In this document: in pieces, positions 1 through 8,698 of the stretch | Layout: every line of letters starts with the position of its first letter | Numbering within the stretch: position 1 is the first letter of the stretch | Assembly (NCBI RefSeq): GCF_032463525.1 | Contig: NZ_CP135971.1 | Span: forward strand, 3,782,001 to 3,846,000 | Direction of reading: 5' to 3' | DNA length: 64,000 bases | Source of the DNA: Pseudomonas sp. DTU_2021_1001937_2_SI_NGA_ILE_001 | Lineage (GTDB): Bacteria > Pseudomonadota > Gammaproteobacteria > Pseudomonadales > Pseudomonadaceae | Position numbers and translations under genes: made by a program | Notes under the pieces: model-generated | Told to the model about the DNA's origin: nothing | Seen by the model: only the letters and a program-made list of their open reading frames with translations | Database searches by the model: none

Positions 1-636
1 CAGGCCGGCAAGGATGTCTTCGTCGCCGGCATCGAGGCCTATTCGACCCTGGGCTGGTTTGCCGACCCGATCCTCAACACCATGCTGGGCTGGGGCGACG
101 AACGCCTGGCGACGCTGATCTTCCACGAGCTGGCGCACCAGCGCTTCTACGTGAAAGACGACACCGCGTTCAACGAGTCCTACGCCAGCTTCGTCGAGCA
201 GGAAGGCACCCGCCAATGGCGTGCTGCGCGGGGCCTGCCGCCGCAGGACGACAGCCGCAGCGCCCAGCGCGACGCCCTGACGCGGCTGGTGCTCGACACC
301 CGGCAACGCTTGCGCACGCTGTATGCGCAGCCGTTGCCCGCCAGCGAGATGCGCGCCCGCAAGGCCGCGGAGTTCGAGCGCTTGCGGCACGAGTACCGAC
401 AACTGCGCGACCGCCAGTGGCCGGGCGACAAACGCTTCGATGCCTGGATTGACGCGCCCCTGAATAACGCCAAGCTGCTGCCCTTCGGCCTTTACGATCA
501 GTGGGTGCCGGCCTTCGCCGCCGTGTTCCGCCAGGTCGGCGGTGACTGGTCGCGCTTCTATGTCGAAGTCGAGCGTCTTGGCAAACTGCCCGCTCCCGCG
601 CGCACCCAGGCCTTGCATGACCTGATGCCCCGTTGA
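1..636 (+). CDS. Putative zinc aminopeptidase, C-terminal part
   Basis: The reading frame is open from the first base of the window, so the start lies upstream and only about 211 C-terminal residues are seen. The frame carries an HELAHQ motif (HExxH zinc-metallopeptidase signature) followed by a glutamate-rich helix, FNESYASFVEQEG, which would supply a third ligand. This matches the Pseudomonas 'putative aminopeptidase' family (PF10023-like), usually a lipoprotein-type protein of about 350 residues. The substrate is not known. The stop lies 10 bases from the stop of the convergent HAD gene. Frame and peptidase class are secure; the exact function is inference from family. Confidence 0.8.
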   Translation, partial: QAGKDVFVAGIEAYSTLGWFADPILNTMLGWGDERLATLIFHELAHQRFYVKDDTAFNESYASFVEQEGTRQWRAARGLPPQDDSRSAQRDALTRLVLDTRQRLRTLYAQPLPASEMRARKAAEFERLRHEYRQLRDRQWPGDKRFDAWIDAPLNNAKLLPFGLYDQWVPAFAAVFRQVGGDWSRFYVEVERLGKLPAPARTQALHDLMPR

Positions 637-646
637 ATGGCCTCGA

Positions 647-1294
647 TCAGCGCTGGAAAGCCTGGTGCAGCTCGGCGACGCTGTTGAAGTGGAAGTCTGG
701 CGCTTCGGCGTGCAGTTCCTCGGCGCTGCCGAAGCCATAGCCCACCGCCGCAACCTGCAGGCCATTGCGTCGCCCGCCGATGAGGTCATGCTTGCGGTCG
801 CCGATCATCAGGGTCTGTGCCGGGTCGAGGCGTTCCTGGTCGAGCAGGTGGGCAATCAGCTCGACCTTGTCGGTGCGGGTGCCGTCCAGCTCGCTGCCGT
901 AGATCACCTTGAAGTGCCGGGCGAAATCGAAATGCCGGGCGATCTCGCGAGCGAACTCCCAAGGCTTGGAGGTCGCGACGTACAGCGTGCGGCCCTGCCC
1001 TGCCAGGCTTTCCAGCAGGTGTGGAATACCGTCGAACACCTGGTTCTCGTACAGGCCGGTGACCCGGAAGCGTTCGCGGTAGAAATTCACCGCCTCCCAG
1101 GCCCGCGCCTCGTCCATGGCATAGAACTGCATGAAGGCCTGCAGCAGCGGCGGGCCGATGAAGTGTTCCAGGCGGGTGATGTCCGGCTCATCGATACCCA
1201 GCTTCGCCAGGGCGAACTGGATCGAGCGGGTGATGCCCAGGCGTGGGTCGGTCAGGGTGCCGTCGAGGTCGAAAAGAATGTTCTGCTGATGCAT
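647..1294 (-). CDS. HAD-superfamily phosphatase (phosphoglycolate-phosphatase-like)
   Basis: A 215-residue protein with the haloacid dehalogenase motifs: motif I DLDGTLTD near the N-terminus (nucleophile and acid Asp), motif II Ser/Thr in ATSKP, and motif IV IGDRKHD. The helical cap inserted after motif I makes it subclass IA, the Gph/5'-nucleotidase-like group. It probably hydrolyses a small phosphate ester in the cytoplasm; the substrate cannot be read from the sequence. It is transcribed alone, convergent with the aminopeptidase gene. Upstream lies a REP pair, not an obvious operon partner. Confidence 0.85.
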   Translation of the reverse strand: MHQQNILFDLDGTLTDPRLGITRSIQFALAKLGIDEPDITRLEHFIGPPLLQAFMQFYAMDEARAWEAVNFYRERFRVTGLYENQVFDGIPHLLESLAGQGRTLYVATSKPWEFAREIARHFDFARHFKVIYGSELDGTRTDKVELIAHLLDQERLDPAQTLMIGDRKHDLIGGRRNGLQVAAVGYGFGSAEELHAEAPDFHFNSVAELHQAFQR

Positions 1295-1360
1295 GAAAAC
1301 GGGCTCGTTGCGGTGGGGCCGGCTGACGCCGGCTCGGGGACAATAAAGATCGATCCGTTC

Positions 1361-1450
1361 GTAGGAGCGAGCTTGCTCGCGATGGCCGTGCCAGGCTCAC
1401 CGCATACGCATGGGGCTTACCGGTCTTTTCGCGAGCAAGCTCGCTCCTAC
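1361..1450. repeat. REP-type inverted pair (GAGCGAGCTTGCTCGC family)
   Basis: Two copies in opposite orientation, 1361-1383 (GTAGGAGCGAGCTTGCTCGC) and 1429-1450, enclose about 45 bases. Each copy is itself a short palindrome, so the pair can fold as a long hairpin. The same core recurs near 26230 and at 55630-55715. This is the usual look of a Pseudomonas repetitive extragenic palindrome doublet. It fills the gap between the HAD gene and the gamma-class carbonic-anhydrase-like gene. Confidence 0.8.
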
Positions 1451-1500
1451 AACAGCCAGAGAGCGCCTAAGCGATCAGTGCCTGGCGAGGGACGGGGCAG

Positions 1501-2046
1501 TCAAGGCTGGTCGAAACCTTCGGCCAGGTGCTGGTCCTTGAGTTTCACGTAGTTGGCGGCGCTGTAGGGGAAGAAGGCGATTTCCTTTTCGGTGAGCGGG
1601 CGCACCTGTTTCACCGGGCGACCCACGTACAGAAAGCCGCGCTCCAGCACCTTGCCGGGTGGGACCAGGCTGCCGGCACCGATGATCACTTCGTCCTCGA
1701 CCACCGCGCCATCCATCACGGTAGTGCCCATGCCGACCAGAATGCGGTTGCCGAGGGTGCAGCCATGCAGCATGCACTTGTGGCCGATGGTCACTTCGTC
1801 GCCGATCAGCAGCGGGAAGCCGTCGGGGTTGAACGGACCGGCATGGGTGATGTGCAGCACGCTGCCGTCCTGCACGCTGGTGCGTGCGCCGATACGGATG
1901 CGGTGCATGTCGCCGCGCACCACGGTCAGCGGCCAGATCGAGCTGTCATCGCCGATCTGTACATCGCCGATCACGATGGCCGAGCTGTCGACGAAAGCCC
2001 GTTCGCCAAGGCTCGGGGTGTGGTTCTGGAATCTGCGAAGGGCCAC
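1501..2046 (-). CDS. Gamma-carbonic-anhydrase-like hexapeptide-repeat protein
   Basis: A 181-residue left-handed beta-helix protein of the YrdA/PaaY/gamma-carbonic anhydrase group. Hexapeptide repeats run through most of the chain (for example IVIGDV, IIGAGS, ILVGMG), and histidines that fit the zinc sites are visible in VLHITHAG and IGHKCMLHGC. A longer reading frame exists, but I chose the GTG at 2046 because it follows AGGGAGG at good spacing and gives the usual start VALRRFQNHTP. Carbonic anhydrase activity is family-level inference; many members have no proven activity. The gene is divergent from prlC. Confidence 0.85.
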   Translation of the reverse strand: MALRRFQNHTPSLGERAFVDSSAIVIGDVQIGDDSSIWPLTVVRGDMHRIRIGARTSVQDGSVLHITHAGPFNPDGFPLLIGDEVTIGHKCMLHGCTLGNRILVGMGTTVMDGAVVEDEVIIGAGSLVPPGKVLERGFLYVGRPVKQVRPLTEKEIAFFPYSAANYVKLKDQHLAEGFDQP

Positions 2047-2149
2047 GATAGCCTCCCTGTTTGCCGGTGATAGAGCGTTTCGGTGCTGCGTGTGCGGGCG
2101 ATTGTAATTAAGATGGCCGAGTGTTTCTTCACAGCCAAGGTGCAAAACC

Positions 2150-4198
2150 GTGAGCGCGAACAACCCGCTTCTGCAACCCTACGACCTGCCTCCCTTCTCG
2201 GCGATCCGTGCCGAACACGTCAAGCCGGCCATCGACCAGATCCTCGCCGACAACCGTGCCGCCATCGCCAGCCTCCTGGCCGAACAGGGCAAGCAGCCGG
2301 ACTGGGCCGGGCTGGTGCTGGCGATGGACGAGCTCAACGACCGCCTGGGCGCCGCCTGGAGCCCGGTCAGCCACCTCAATGCGGTGTGTAACAGTGCCGA
2401 GCTGCGTGAAGCCTACGAGTCCTGCCTGCCAGCACTGAGTGCCTATTCCACCGAAATGGGCCAGAACCGCGAGCTGTTCCAGGCCTATGAGGCCTTGGCC
2501 GCCAGCCCGGCCGCTGCCGGTTTCGACATCGGCCAGAAGACCCTCCTCGAACACGCCCTGCGCGATTTCCGCCTGTCGGGCATCGACCTGCCGCCCGAGC
2601 AGCAGAAGCGCTACGCCGAAGTACAGAGCAAGCTGTCGGAACTGGGCAGCCAGTTCTCCAACCAGCTGCTCGACGCCACCCAGGCCTGGACCAAACTGGT
2701 CACCGATGAAGCGGCGCTGGATGGCCTGACCGAGTCGGCCAAGCAACAGATGGCCGCTGCCGCCAAGGCCCGTGACCTGGACGGCTGGCTGATCACCCTG
2801 GAATTCCCCAGCTACTACGCGGTGATGACCTACGCCCACGACCGCGCCCTGCGTGAAGAGGTCTACACCGCCTACTGCACCCGCGCCTCCGACCAGGGGC
2901 CGAACGCCGGGCAGAACGACAACGGTCCGGTGATGCAGCAGATTCTCGATCTGCGCCAGGAACTGGCCGGCCTGCTGGGCTTCGCCAACTTCGCCGAACT
3001 GAGCCTGGCGACCAAGATGGCCGAGTCCAGCGACCAGGTGCTGAGCTTCCTGCGTGACCTGGCCGCCCGCAGCAAACCGTTCGCCGCCCAGGACCTGGAG
3101 CAGCTCAAGGCTTTCGCCGCCGAACAGGGCTGCCCGGACCTGCAGAGCTGGGACACCGGCTACTACGGCGAGAAATTGCGCGAGCAGCGCTACAGCGTGT
3201 CGCAGGAAATCCTGCGTGCCTACTTCCCGATCGACAAGGTACTCGGCGGCCTGTTCGCCATCGTCCAGCGCCTGTACGGCATCGAGATCAACGAGCTGAA
3301 GGGGTTCGACACCTGGCACCCGGACGTGCGCCTGTTCGAGATCAAGGAGAACGGCCAGCACGTCGGGCGCTTCTTCTTCGACCTGTATGCCCGCGCCAAC
3401 AAGCGTGGCGGCGCCTGGATGGACGGCGCCCGCGACCGTCGGCGCACCGCCGATGGCCGTCTGCAGAGTCCGGTGGCCAACCTGGTGTGCAACTTCACCC
3501 CGGCTTCGCCCGGCAAGCCGGCGCTGCTGACCCACGATGAGGTCACCACGCTGTTCCACGAATTCGGCCATGGCCTGCATCACCTGCTGACCCGCGTCGA
3601 GCACGCCGGGGTGTCCGGCATCAACGGCGTGGCCTGGGATGCCGTGGAACTGCCGAGCCAGTTCATGGAGAACTGGTGCTGGGAACCCGAGGGCCTGGCG
3701 CTGATTTCCGGCCACTACGAGACCGGCGAGCCGTTGCCGCAGGACCTGCTGGAGAAGATGCTGGCGGCGAAGAATTTCCAGTCCGGCCTGATGATGGTGC
3801 GCCAGCTGGAGTTCTCGCTGTTCGACTTCGAACTGCACGCGACCCACGGCGACGGCCGCAGCGTGCTGCAGGTGCTCGAAGGCGTGCGTGACGAGGTGTC
3901 GGTGATGCGTCCGCCGGCGTTCAACCGCTTCGCCAACGGCTTCGCGCACATTTTCGCCGGCGGTTACGCGGCGGGTTACTACAGCTACAAGTGGGCCGAA
4001 GTGCTGTCGGCCGACGCCTTCTCGAAGTTCGAGGAAGAAGGTGTGCTTAACGCCGACACCGGTCGTGCGTTCCGTGAGGCGATCCTGGCGCGTGGCGGCT
4101 CCCAGGCACCGATGGTGCTGTTCGTCGATTTCCGCGGACGTGAGCCGTCGATCGATGCACTCTTGCGCCATAGTGGCCTGAGTGAGGAAGCGGCATGA
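2150..4198 (+). CDS. prlC: Oligopeptidase A, M3-family zinc metallopeptidase
   Basis: A 682-residue cytoplasmic peptidase, the usual length for PrlC/OpdA, starting with GTG. The zinc site HEFGH lies at about residues 470-474 and is followed by a conserved E in the ELPSQFMENW block that characterises the M3 family. It degrades short peptides, including signal peptide fragments, in the cytosol. Its stop codon overlaps the start of yheV (ATGA), so the two are almost certainly one operon. The order prlC-yheV is conserved in gammaproteobacteria. Confidence 0.95.
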   Translation: MSANNPLLQPYDLPPFSAIRAEHVKPAIDQILADNRAAIASLLAEQGKQPDWAGLVLAMDELNDRLGAAWSPVSHLNAVCNSAELREAYESCLPALSAYSTEMGQNRELFQAYEALAASPAAAGFDIGQKTLLEHALRDFRLSGIDLPPEQQKRYAEVQSKLSELGSQFSNQLLDATQAWTKLVTDEAALDGLTESAKQQMAAAAKARDLDGWLITLEFPSYYAVMTYAHDRALREEVYTAYCTRASDQGPNAGQNDNGPVMQQILDLRQELAGLLGFANFAELSLATKMAESSDQVLSFLRDLAARSKPFAAQDLEQLKAFAAEQGCPDLQSWDTGYYGEKLREQRYSVSQEILRAYFPIDKVLGGLFAIVQRLYGIEINELKGFDTWHPDVRLFEIKENGQHVGRFFFDLYARANKRGGAWMDGARDRRRTADGRLQSPVANLVCNFTPASPGKPALLTHDEVTTLFHEFGHGLHHLLTRVEHAGVSGINGVAWDAVELPSQFMENWCWEPEGLALISGHYETGEPLPQDLLEKMLAAKNFQSGLMMVRQLEFSLFDFELHATHGDGRSVLQVLEGVRDEVSVMRPPAFNRFANGFAHIFAGGYAAGYYSYKWAEVLSADAFSKFEEEGVLNADTGRAFREAILARGGSQAPMVLFVDFRGREPSIDALLRHSGLSEEAA

Positions 4199-4479
4199 GC
4201 GACGCCCCCGTGGTGACCCCGAAACGCTTCATCGCCGGTGCGGTGTGCCCGGCGTGCAGCGAATCCGACAAGCTGAAGATGTGGAGCGAAGACGGCGTGC
4301 CGCACCGCGAGTGCGTGAGCTGCGGCTACACCGACACCCTCAACGACCAAGGGCTGTCGGTGCCCAAGGAACTCGGCACCCGGGTCAACCGGGCTGAGCC
4401 CAAGCCGGCCACGCCCAAGGTCCAGGGCGTGCAGTTCTTCCCCAATCCGAAGCTCAAGAAGCCGGTCGACCCGAGCTGA
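4195..4479 (+). CDS. yheV: YheV-family zinc-ribbon protein
   Basis: A 94-residue protein with two CxxC pairs, CPAC and CVSC, near residues 18-42, spaced as in a small zinc ribbon. The C-terminal half is charged, proline-rich and probably flexible. It matches the YheV (DUF2387-like) family, whose role is unknown. The start overlaps the prlC stop, suggesting translational coupling. A strong GC-rich hairpin follows 6 bases after the stop. Confidence 0.85.
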   Translation: MSDAPVVTPKRFIAGAVCPACSESDKLKMWSEDGVPHRECVSCGYTDTLNDQGLSVPKELGTRVNRAEPKPATPKVQGVQFFPNPKLKKPVDPS

Positions 4480-4485
4480 GGGTCA

Positions 4486-4519
4486 GGGGGCCCGGCGTCT
4501 GCTCAGGCGCCGGGCCCCC
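4486..4519. terminator. Bidirectional hairpin between convergent genes
   Basis: A perfect 12-bp stem, GGGGGCCCGGCG against its complement, with a 10-base loop. It lies between the stop of yheV and the stop of the opposing small gene. There is no T-run on either side, so it may act as a transcription or RNA-stability barrier and not as a classical intrinsic terminator. Confidence 0.6.
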
Positions 4520-4524
4520 GCGCT

Positions 4525-4761
4525 TCACGACAGGCTCTTCATGAATGCGGCGGCCAAGCCGAACAGTACTTCGTCTTCTGGCGCGAAACCGGCGTCGGAC
4601 TCTTCGCTGTCCAGCACTTCATCGAAATCCTCATCGGCATTCGAACTGCCCAGACGCGCCCAGTACGTGGTTTCATCGTTTCTGATGAAGTCGATCAGCA
4701 TTTCCGGGTTGCGGGAGGTTTCGAAGCCCTCCAGCAACATGCGCACTTCGTAATTAGCCAT
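4525..4761 (-). CDS. Small conserved acidic protein, function unknown
   Basis: A 78-residue protein beginning MANYEVRMLLEGFE and ending AAFMKSLS. It has a strongly acidic middle (DEDFDEVLDSEES) and a short hydrophobic helix at the C-terminus. There are two adjacent ATG codons. The one at 4761 has the better spacing from GAGGTGG and is chosen. I recognise it only as a Pseudomonas conserved hypothetical. It is divergent from the LexA-controlled radical SAM gene, and its own promoter would lie in the shared gap. Confidence 0.7.
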   Translation of the reverse strand: MANYEVRMLLEGFETSRNPEMLIDFIRNDETTYWARLGSSNADEDFDEVLDSEESDAGFAPEDEVLFGLAAAFMKSLS

Positions 4762-4913
4762 CATCCACCTCGCAGCGGTTAGGGTTGCGATGACTCGGCA
4801 GTCGGGCAAGGACTGCCCGACGCACGTTATCCCTGGCCTGGCATCGGGTCTACTGACAGAAATGACAGTGAGACGGCCTTACCAGCGGTAGTGGCGTGTA
4901 ACAGATTGTGCTG

Positions 4914-4933
4914 TACTGTATATGTGAACAGTA
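4914..4933 (+). promoter_or_regulatory. LexA (SOS) box upstream of the radical SAM gene
   Basis: The site reads TACTGTATATGTGAACAGTA. It contains CTGT-N8-ACAG with TA/TA flanks, the gammaproteobacterial LexA consensus, and its outer arms are perfectly symmetric. It ends 13 bases before the chosen ATG of the radical SAM gene, a repressing position. Confidence 0.85.
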
Positions 4934-4946
4934 TCAGGCATTCCCC

Positions 4947-6005
4947 ATGACCTCCTCTTCGCCAATCCGTGGCCGCGGCACGGCCAGCAATCCCCATAAC
5001 CGTTTCACGGCCCAGCGCTCGGTGGTCGAGGACGACGGCTGGTACCAGGAAGTGCCGCTGACCCAGGGCACCGAAGTGACCCACGAGACGGCCAAGACCA
5101 TCATCACCCGCAACATCTCGCCCGATATCCCCTTCGACCGCTCGATCAATCCCTACCGGGGCTGCGAGCATGGTTGCATCTACTGCTTCGCGCGGCCCAG
5201 CCACGCCTACTGGGACATGTCGCCGGGCCTGGATTTCGAAACCCGGCTGATCGCCAAGACCAACGCCGCCGCGCTGCTCGAACAGCAACTGTCCAAGCCG
5301 GGCTACCGTTGTGCGCCGATCAACCTGGGGGCCAACACCGACCCCTACCAGCCCATCGAGCGCGAGTACAAGCTGACCCGCGCCATTCTCGAAGTGCTGC
5401 TGCGCTACCGGCACCCGGTGACCATCGTCACCAAGGGCTCTCTGATTCTGCGTGACCTCGACCTGCTGGCCGAGCTGGCGCGGCAGCGGCTGGTGTCGGT
5501 GTACATCAGCCTCACCACCCAGGACGACGAACTCAAACGTATCCTCGAACCCCGCGCCGCCGCCCCCGCCGCGCGGTTGCGGGCGATTCGCGTGCTGCGC
5601 CAGGCCGGGGTGCCGGTGGGGGTGTTGTGCGCGCCGATGATCCCCATGATCAACGACAGCGAGCTGGAGAACCTCATGCAGCAGGCCAAGGCCGCCGGAG
5701 CCCTCAGCGCGGGTTACGTGATGCTGCGCCTGCCGCTGGAGGTCGCGCCGCTGTTCGAAGAGTGGCTGGCCAACCATTACCCGCAGCGTGCGGCGCATGT
5801 CATGAGCCTGATACGCCAGAGCCGCGGTGGTGCCAACAACGACAGCCGCTTTGGTGTGCGGATGCGCGGCGAGGGCCAGTTCGCCGAGCTGCTGGCACAG
5901 CGTTTCGCCCTGGCGCGCAAGCGTCTGGGGCTCGGCCAGCGGGAAAGTTTCGTGCTCGACTGTGACTCTTTCTGCCCTCCGGGTGGTCAGATGTCATTGC
6001 TGTAG
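4947..6005 (+). CDS. SOS-controlled radical SAM protein (PA0069 type)
   Basis: A 352-residue protein with CEHGCIYC, the CxxxCxxC motif that binds the radical-SAM [4Fe-4S] cluster, about 70 residues in. The rest fits the SPL-like family annotated as PA0069 in P. aeruginosa; spore photoproduct lyase is the best known relative. The substrate is unknown. The ATG at 4947 was chosen because it gives the family N-terminus (MTSSSPIRGRGTASNPHNRF); an upstream in-frame ATG would start inside the LexA box. I recall PA0069 as a member of the P. aeruginosa LexA regulon, which agrees with the box seen here. A DNA-repair-related role is inference. Confidence 0.9.
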   Translation: MTSSSPIRGRGTASNPHNRFTAQRSVVEDDGWYQEVPLTQGTEVTHETAKTIITRNISPDIPFDRSINPYRGCEHGCIYCFARPSHAYWDMSPGLDFETRLIAKTNAAALLEQQLSKPGYRCAPINLGANTDPYQPIEREYKLTRAILEVLLRYRHPVTIVTKGSLILRDLDLLAELARQRLVSVYISLTTQDDELKRILEPRAAAPAARLRAIRVLRQAGVPVGVLCAPMIPMINDSELENLMQQAKAAGALSAGYVMLRLPLEVAPLFEEWLANHYPQRAAHVMSLIRQSRGGANNDSRFGVRMRGEGQFAELLAQRFALARKRLGLGQRESFVLDCDSFCPPGGQMSLL

Positions 6006-6222
6006 ATCAAAAAAAGATGGCAAAAAGCTATTGACAATTTTTTGTTTCAATGATGTTGCTTTAAGTTTCACTTAAGCTTCGAAGGTTAGTCTGCAGCCAG
6101 GAGTATCCCTCCCGTGGCCGCGTACAACGGAGCTGTGCGCCATCACTGGCTCGAAAGGGATCACTGCCGCTATCCGAATGAAGCATGAATGATCCACTTC
6201 AATCCGTCAGAGAGGATGAAAC

Positions 6223-6945
6223 ATGAGTGACAAGGACAAACAGACCTCGGCCCCTTCCCAGTCGGGCGCGGAAACCGCCGAGCAGGCCTTGCAGCACATC
6301 GTGGATGGCTTCGTGCAATTTCGCCATGAGGTCTTCCCGCAGCAGGAAGAGCTGTTCAAGAAGCTGGCCAATGCCCAGCGCCCCCGTGCCATGTTCATTA
6401 CCTGCGCCGACTCGCGCATCGTGCCCGAGCTGATCACCCAGAGTTCGCCAGGCGACCTGTTCGTCACCCGTAACGTGGGTAACGTCGTACCGCCCTATGG
6501 GCAGATGAACGGTGGCGTATCCACCGCTATCGAATATGCCGTCATGGCCCTGGGCGTACAGCACATCATCATCTGCGGTCATTCCGACTGTGGCGCGATG
6601 CGCGCGGTCCTCAACCCCCACACCCTGGACAAGATGCCGACGGTCAAGGCCTGGCTGCGTCATGCCGAGGTGGCGCGCACGGTGGTCGAGCACAACTGCG
6701 ATTGCGGTGCCGAGCACGAAAGCATGGGCGTGCTGACCCAGGAAAACGTCATCGCCCAGCTGCAGCACCTGCGCACCCACCCTTCGGTGGCTTCGAAGCT
6801 GGCCAGCGGCCAACTGTCGATTCACGGCTGGGTGTACAGCATCGAGACCAGCGAAATCCTCGCCTACGACTCGCAGCTTGACCGTTTCCGTCCGCTCGAC
6901 GGCGACGGCCCTGTGCCAACGGCTACGCCGAAGGCACGCTTCTAA
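6223..6945 (+). CDS. Beta-class carbonic anhydrase
   Basis: A 240-residue protein with the beta-CA zinc ligands C61, H120 and C123 and the catalytic Asp-Arg pair in CADSR (D63, R65). It interconverts CO2 and bicarbonate in the cytoplasm. AGAGAGGATG precedes the ATG. The 217-base upstream gap is AT-rich and holds a perfect -35 hexamer TTGACA at 6031-6036, but I see no equally good -10. It is followed, in the same direction, by a SulP anion transporter; together they suggest bicarbonate uptake and equilibration. Confidence 0.95.
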   Translation: MSDKDKQTSAPSQSGAETAEQALQHIVDGFVQFRHEVFPQQEELFKKLANAQRPRAMFITCADSRIVPELITQSSPGDLFVTRNVGNVVPPYGQMNGGVSTAIEYAVMALGVQHIIICGHSDCGAMRAVLNPHTLDKMPTVKAWLRHAEVARTVVEHNCDCGAEHESMGVLTQENVIAQLQHLRTHPSVASKLASGQLSIHGWVYSIETSEILAYDSQLDRFRPLDGDGPVPTATPKARF

Positions 6946-7127
6946 CGAGAAGCTCGCGGCAGGCCCGGTGTGGCCTGCCGTATGCAGCCTGAAAATCACG
7001 TCCGCGGTTCTGCGCGGCGAACATTCCCCTTTCTGCCAATGGTGGCGGCTGCGGCCTTTTCGCACCGTCAGGCTTTGTCGTGCCTGCGTGGGTACGGCTG
7101 ATGAAGAATTTCTTGGAGAACGTAGTC

Positions 7128-8681
7128 ATGGAAGCCACAGCCGGCAAAGGTGTTTCATCGATCAAATCTGTCTTGCCACGGGAGCTATTGGCTTCCGTGG
7201 TGGTGTTCCTCGTCGCCCTGCCTTTGTGCATGGGCATCGCCATCGCCTCGGGCATGCCGCCGGCCAAGGGCCTGATCACCGGCATCATCGGCGGCCTGGT
7301 GGTGGGTTTCATCGCCGGCTCGCCGTTGCAGGTCAGCGGCCCGGCGGCGGGGCTGGCGGTACTGGTGTTCGAGCTGGTGCGCACGCATGGCATGGCCATG
7401 CTCGGCCCGATCCTGCTGTTGGCCGGCCTGCTGCAACTGCTGGCCGGACGCTTCAAGCTGGGCTGCTGGTTCCGCGTCACGGCCCCGGCGGTGGTGTACG
7501 GCATGCTTGCCGGTATCGGCGTGCTGATCGTGCTGTCGCAGGTGCATGTGATGTTCGACAGCGGGCCCAAGCCTTCCGGGTTGGACAACCTGATCGGCTT
7601 CCCTACCACGCTGGCGCAGGCTTTCGGCCCTGGCAGCGGGATGCAGGCCGGTCTGCTCGGCCTGGGCACCATGGCGGTGATGTATGGCTGGGAAAAGCTG
7701 CGCCCGCAGCCGCTGCGCTTCGTGCCGGGTGCCTTGCTGGGCGTCGGCATCGCCACGGGTGTGAGCCTGCTCATGGCCCTGGAGGTCAAACGCGTGCAAG
7801 TGCCGGACAACTTGGCCGAAGCCATCGATTGGCTACGCCCGGCGGACCTGGTCAACCTCATGGACCCGGCCGTGCTGGTCGCCGCCTTCGCCCTGGCGTT
7901 CATCGCCAGTGCCGAGACGCTGCTCTCCGCCGCTGCCGTGGACCGCATGCACAACGGTGTGCGTTCGAACTTCGACAAGGAACTCAGCGCCCAGGGTATC
8001 GGCAACATGCTCTGCGGCCTGGTCGGCGCCCTGCCGATGACCGGTGTGATCGTGCGCAGCTCGGCCAACGTCCAGGCCGGCGCCACCACGCGCCTGTCGA
8101 CCATCTTCCACGGCTTGTGGCTGCTGGCCTTCGTGCTGGTGCTGTCCAGTGTGCTGCAGAGCATTCCGGTGGCGAGCCTGGCGGGCGTGCTGGTGTATAC
8201 CGGCCTGAAGTTGGTGGACCTCAAGGCATTCCGCGGCCTGGGTCGCTACGGGCGCATGCCGATGTTCACCTATGCGGCCACTGCTGCGGCGATCGTCTTC
8301 ACCGACCTGCTGACCGGTGTGCTGGTGGGCTTCGCGCTGACCCTGGTCAAGCTGGCCTTCAAGGCCTCGCGACTGAAGATCAGCCTGGTGCCGATGGAAG
8401 GGAACAAGGAGCTGGAGCTGCGTCTGGTGGGGGCGGCGACCTTCCTGAAGGTGCCGGCTCTGACTCAGGTGCTGGGCACCATTCCCCAGGGCAGCACGGT
8501 CCATGTGCCGCTGGGTAATCTGAGTTACATCGACCACTCGTGCCTGGAGCTGCTCGAAGAGTGGGGACGCGCCAATGCGGCCCACGGTACTCGCTTGCTC
8601 ATCGAGCCACGTGGCCTGAAACGCCGCCTGGAGGGTCGGGTGCGCACCAACACCGGCATCGGTGCAGCCGGCACCGCCTGA
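7128..8681 (+). CDS. SulP-family anion transporter with STAS domain
   Basis: A 517-residue membrane protein with about ten to twelve hydrophobic segments, ending in a cytoplasmic STAS domain (core YIDHSCLELLEEWG). SulP carriers move sulfate, bicarbonate or related anions. Two upstream in-frame ATGs exist; I chose 7128 because TTGGAG sits at normal spacing and the next residues lead directly into the transporter domain. The neighbouring carbonic anhydrase makes bicarbonate the more attractive substrate. That is inference from context, since sulfate cannot be excluded by sequence. Confidence 0.88.
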   Translation: MEATAGKGVSSIKSVLPRELLASVVVFLVALPLCMGIAIASGMPPAKGLITGIIGGLVVGFIAGSPLQVSGPAAGLAVLVFELVRTHGMAMLGPILLLAGLLQLLAGRFKLGCWFRVTAPAVVYGMLAGIGVLIVLSQVHVMFDSGPKPSGLDNLIGFPTTLAQAFGPGSGMQAGLLGLGTMAVMYGWEKLRPQPLRFVPGALLGVGIATGVSLLMALEVKRVQVPDNLAEAIDWLRPADLVNLMDPAVLVAAFALAFIASAETLLSAAAVDRMHNGVRSNFDKELSAQGIGNMLCGLVGALPMTGVIVRSSANVQAGATTRLSTIFHGLWLLAFVLVLSSVLQSIPVASLAGVLVYTGLKLVDLKAFRGLGRYGRMPMFTYAATAAAIVFTDLLTGVLVGFALTLVKLAFKASRLKISLVPMEGNKELELRLVGAATFLKVPALTQVLGTIPQGSTVHVPLGNLSYIDHSCLELLEEWGRANAAHGTRLLIEPRGLKRRLEGRVRTNTGIGAAGTA

Positions 8682-8698
8682 CTCAGGCGTACCACGGG

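Noticed and set aside
6031..6065. TTGACA upstream of the carbonic anhydrase gene as a full promoter
   Set aside because: The -35 is perfect, but no acceptable -10 lies at 16-18 bases, so it is only mentioned with the gene.
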